DNA of 64,000 nt from assembly GCF_024519155.1 (NCBI RefSeq), contig NZ_JANIFJ010000003.1:310001-374000 (forward strand). The letters are read 5' to 3'. The position numbers were made by a program, and so were the translations under genes. Below are positions 62,472 through 64,000 of the stretch, in pieces (the stretch's first letter is position 1; each line of letters opens with the position of its first letter). Under the pieces are notes generated by a model, which saw only the letters and a list, made by a program, of their open reading frames with translations, was not told the DNA's origin and did no database searches. The stretch is from Mangrovibrevibacter kandeliae. Its GTDB lineage: Bacteria; Pseudomonadota; Alphaproteobacteria; Rhizobiales; Rhizobiaceae.

Positions 62472-63334
62472 GCTCGTGCGCTTCCCGTGGAGGCCATGCG
62501 GATCGCATCGGTGATCGCCAGCGCGTCCCGGTTGGCCTCGACGTTATGGACGCGGAAGATGTCGGCACCGCGCTCGCGCAGGAAGACGCTCGTCGCCGCC
62601 GTCGCGACGTCCGGCTCGGGATCCTCGCGTCCGAGGATGCCGCGCACGAAGCGCTTGCGAGAGGTGCCGACCAGGATCGGACGGCCGAGCGCCATGATCT
62701 CGTCCATCCGCGCCATCAGCCGCAGGTTCTGCGGGCCGTCCTTGGCGAAGCCGAAGCCGGGGTCGACGACGATGGCCGCGTCCGGAACGCCGGCCTCGCG
62801 CGCGATCTCGAGCGAGCGGCCGAGGAAGAGCAACTGGTCCTCGACGACGTCCTCGAGCGGCGTGCGCTCGCGGCCCGTGTGCATCAGGCAGAGCCCTGCT
62901 TCGAACTCCGCCGCCACGCGCGCGATCGCGGGGTCTTTCTGCGCACCGAAGACGTCGTTGACGATGTGGGCGCCGGCGGCGAGCGCCAGCCGGGCCGTCT
63001 CGGCACGGTAGGTGTCGATCGACAGGACGATGTCCGGTTCGCCGGCCAGCCGCTCGATGACCGGAAGAACGCGGGCCTGCTCCTGTGCCGGATCGACCGG
63101 TGTGGCCCCCGGCCGGGTGGACTCCCCGCCGACGTCGATGATCGTGGCACCCGCCTCGCGCATCGCAAGCGCGGCCGCGACTGCGGCATCCACCGAGCCG
63201 CCATAGCGCCCGCCGTCGGAAAAGCTGTCCGGCGTGACGTTCAGGATGCCCATGATGCAGGCATGGGGGCCGAGCTCGATCACCCGCCCTCGGCCGACCT
63301 GCCAGCGCCCGCCCCGCGGTTCGATCATCTGCAT
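62468..63334 (-). CDS. folP: Dihydropteroate synthase FolP
   Basis: Condenses pterin pyrophosphate with p-aminobenzoate; the sulfonamide target. The 288-residue TIM-barrel shows IMGILNVTPDSFSDGG, DVGGESTRPGATPV, SIDTYRAETARLAL, DPGFGFAKD and LVGTSRKRFV. AGGTTGATC lies before the ATG; longer frames upstream are unlikely. It is the first gene of folP-folK, with stop and start overlapping. Confidence 0.96.
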   Translation of the reverse strand: MQMIEPRGGRWQVGRGRVIELGPHACIMGILNVTPDSFSDGGRYGGSVDAAVAAALAMREAGATIIDVGGESTRPGATPVDPAQEQARVLPVIERLAGEPDIVLSIDTYRAETARLALAAGAHIVNDVFGAQKDPAIARVAAEFEAGLCLMHTGRERTPLEDVVEDQLLFLGRSLEIAREAGVPDAAIVVDPGFGFAKDGPQNLRLMARMDEIMALGRPILVGTSRKRFVRGILGREDPEPDVATAATSVFLRERGADIFRVHNVEANRDALAITDAIRMASTGSARA

Positions 63335-63469
63335 GGGGATCAACCTGTCGTGATGTTTGCGCCACAGCTCTCGTGGCGGGCTTACCATGAAGCGCAATTC
63401 ACTTGCCAATACCCGGTGGTGGAATAGCCTGCGTCCCGGCGCCTTCCGGCGCAGGAGGTTCATGCCGAG

Positions 63470-64000
63470 ATGACAGTCGCGTCCGCCGCGTTCGCCCTCG
63501 CCCTTGTCGCCGGCATGGCCGGCACCGCCACCGCCGCCAACATCAGCGAGAAGACCACGTACTTCATGGTGCGCGGGTCGACGCTGGACGAGCTCGACCA
63601 CGACCTGACCGGCAAAGGCCCGGTCGTCGCCTCGACCGGGCTGCATCATCCGGGCGCGACGTCGGTGAGATTCGACGGGCACGTCACCTACAAGGCTGCC
63701 GGCGGGGGCTGCCGGGTGAACAAGACCAACCTTCGGCTCGATCTCGTCACGACGCTGCCCAAGTGGGAGCCGCGCACCAAGGTCTCGGCACGCACGCGGC
63801 TCGTCTGGAACACGCTGGCCACCGACATCCGGCGCCACGAGAACCACCATGCGCAGATCGCCAAGCTCTGGCTGAAGAAGATGGAGAACGCGATCCGCAA
63901 CCTGCCGGCGCAGCGGGACTGCTCGGCGATGGAAGCGCTCGTCAACAAGACCAGCGACCGGTATCTGCGCGAACACGAGCGGGCACAGATCGACTTCGAC
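63470..64000 (+). CDS. DUF922-type secreted predicted zinc protease (partial)
   Basis: The gene runs off the right edge; 177 codons are visible. A signal peptide (FALALVAGMAGTATAA) precedes the mature part NISEKTTYFMVRGSTLDELDHDL. Zinc-binding HENHH is seen at His123-Glu124-...-His127 (RRHENHHAQIAKLW), the HExxH form of the DUF922 family of predicted secreted proteases. Two cysteines (GGGCRV, RDCSAM) may pair. AGGAGG lies 12 bases before the ATG, and a nearby earlier ATG is closed by an immediate stop. The C-terminus is not in the window. Confidence 0.85.
   Translation, partial: MTVASAAFALALVAGMAGTATAANISEKTTYFMVRGSTLDELDHDLTGKGPVVASTGLHHPGATSVRFDGHVTYKAAGGGCRVNKTNLRLDLVTTLPKWEPRTKVSARTRLVWNTLATDIRRHENHHAQIAKLWLKKMENAIRNLPAQRDCSAMEALVNKTSDRYLREHERAQIDFD

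Overview
The window is a 64 kb piece of a high-GC alphaproteobacterial chromosome, most likely from the order Hyphomicrobiales (Rhizobiales). Supporting features are CckA beside recA and dksA, a FliO-like protein beside CckA, a Usg protein, the F1-ATPase inhibitor family DUF1476, a class I PHA synthase, a DksA with one cysteine, a PurQ beginning PGLNRDRD as in Brucella-type relatives, and the gene order aminotransferase-hom-glpX-recJ. Genes are dense and many stops and starts overlap by 1-4 bases. There is no phage, transposase or CRISPR array, and nearly all of it is core chromosome.

Layout. 0-5.3 kb: exported repeat-bearing protein, glyoxalase I, M15-type peptidoglycan peptidase lipoprotein, tRNA-Glu(TTC), siroheme synthase CysG. 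5.3-11.3 kb (minus strand): recJ, glpX, hom and an AlaC-type aminotransferase, then a lipoprotein divergent from phaC. 11.5-17.1 kb: phaC, map, radC, usg and an iron-sulfur (6-4) photolyase. 17.3-22.7 kb (minus strand): a tightly coupled molybdenum-hydroxylase maturation cassette (MoxR ATPase, VWA protein, two XdhC-type proteins, a MoeA-MobA fusion) with no structural hydroxylase in the window, plus a flavin reductase. 22.8-28.3 kb: an orphan periplasmic binding protein fused by overlap to a NylC-like P1 peptidase, purB, a decayed small membrane-protein gene, a serine hydrolase, an HpcH/HpaI aldolase and DUF1476.

28.5-36.5 kb is the purine block: purC, purS, a small coiled-coil protein, purQ, two lipoproteins, then purL, bolA and grxD. 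It is interrupted by a minus-strand MetOD1 plus HisKA_2 sensor-kinase pair with an AT-rich upstream region. 36.6-47.0 kb: Bcr/CflA-type exporter, inositol-phosphatase, ttcA, rpsD with a hairpin leader, a Pmp3 peptide, murI-trmJ, a carboxylesterase, icd with a striking palindrome over its putative promoter, and a PIN-domain two-gene module. 47-57.9 kb: alaS, recA, psuK-psuG (pseudouridine breakdown), cckA, the FliO-like gene, dksA. 58-64 kb: SixA-like phosphatase, ycjX-ycjF, an exported protein, folK-folP without folB, and a DUF922 gene cut by the window edge.

The genes serve purine synthesis, DNA repair and recombination, translation, one-carbon/folate and carbon metabolism, cell-cycle signalling and envelope maintenance. 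I did not find a clear new multi-gene system. The most worthwhile leads are the orphan molybdenum-enzyme maturation cassette, the MetOD1-kinase pair, the PIN module, the icd palindrome and the rpsD leader hairpin. Start sites were chosen by reading ribosome-binding sites; no database search could be run.
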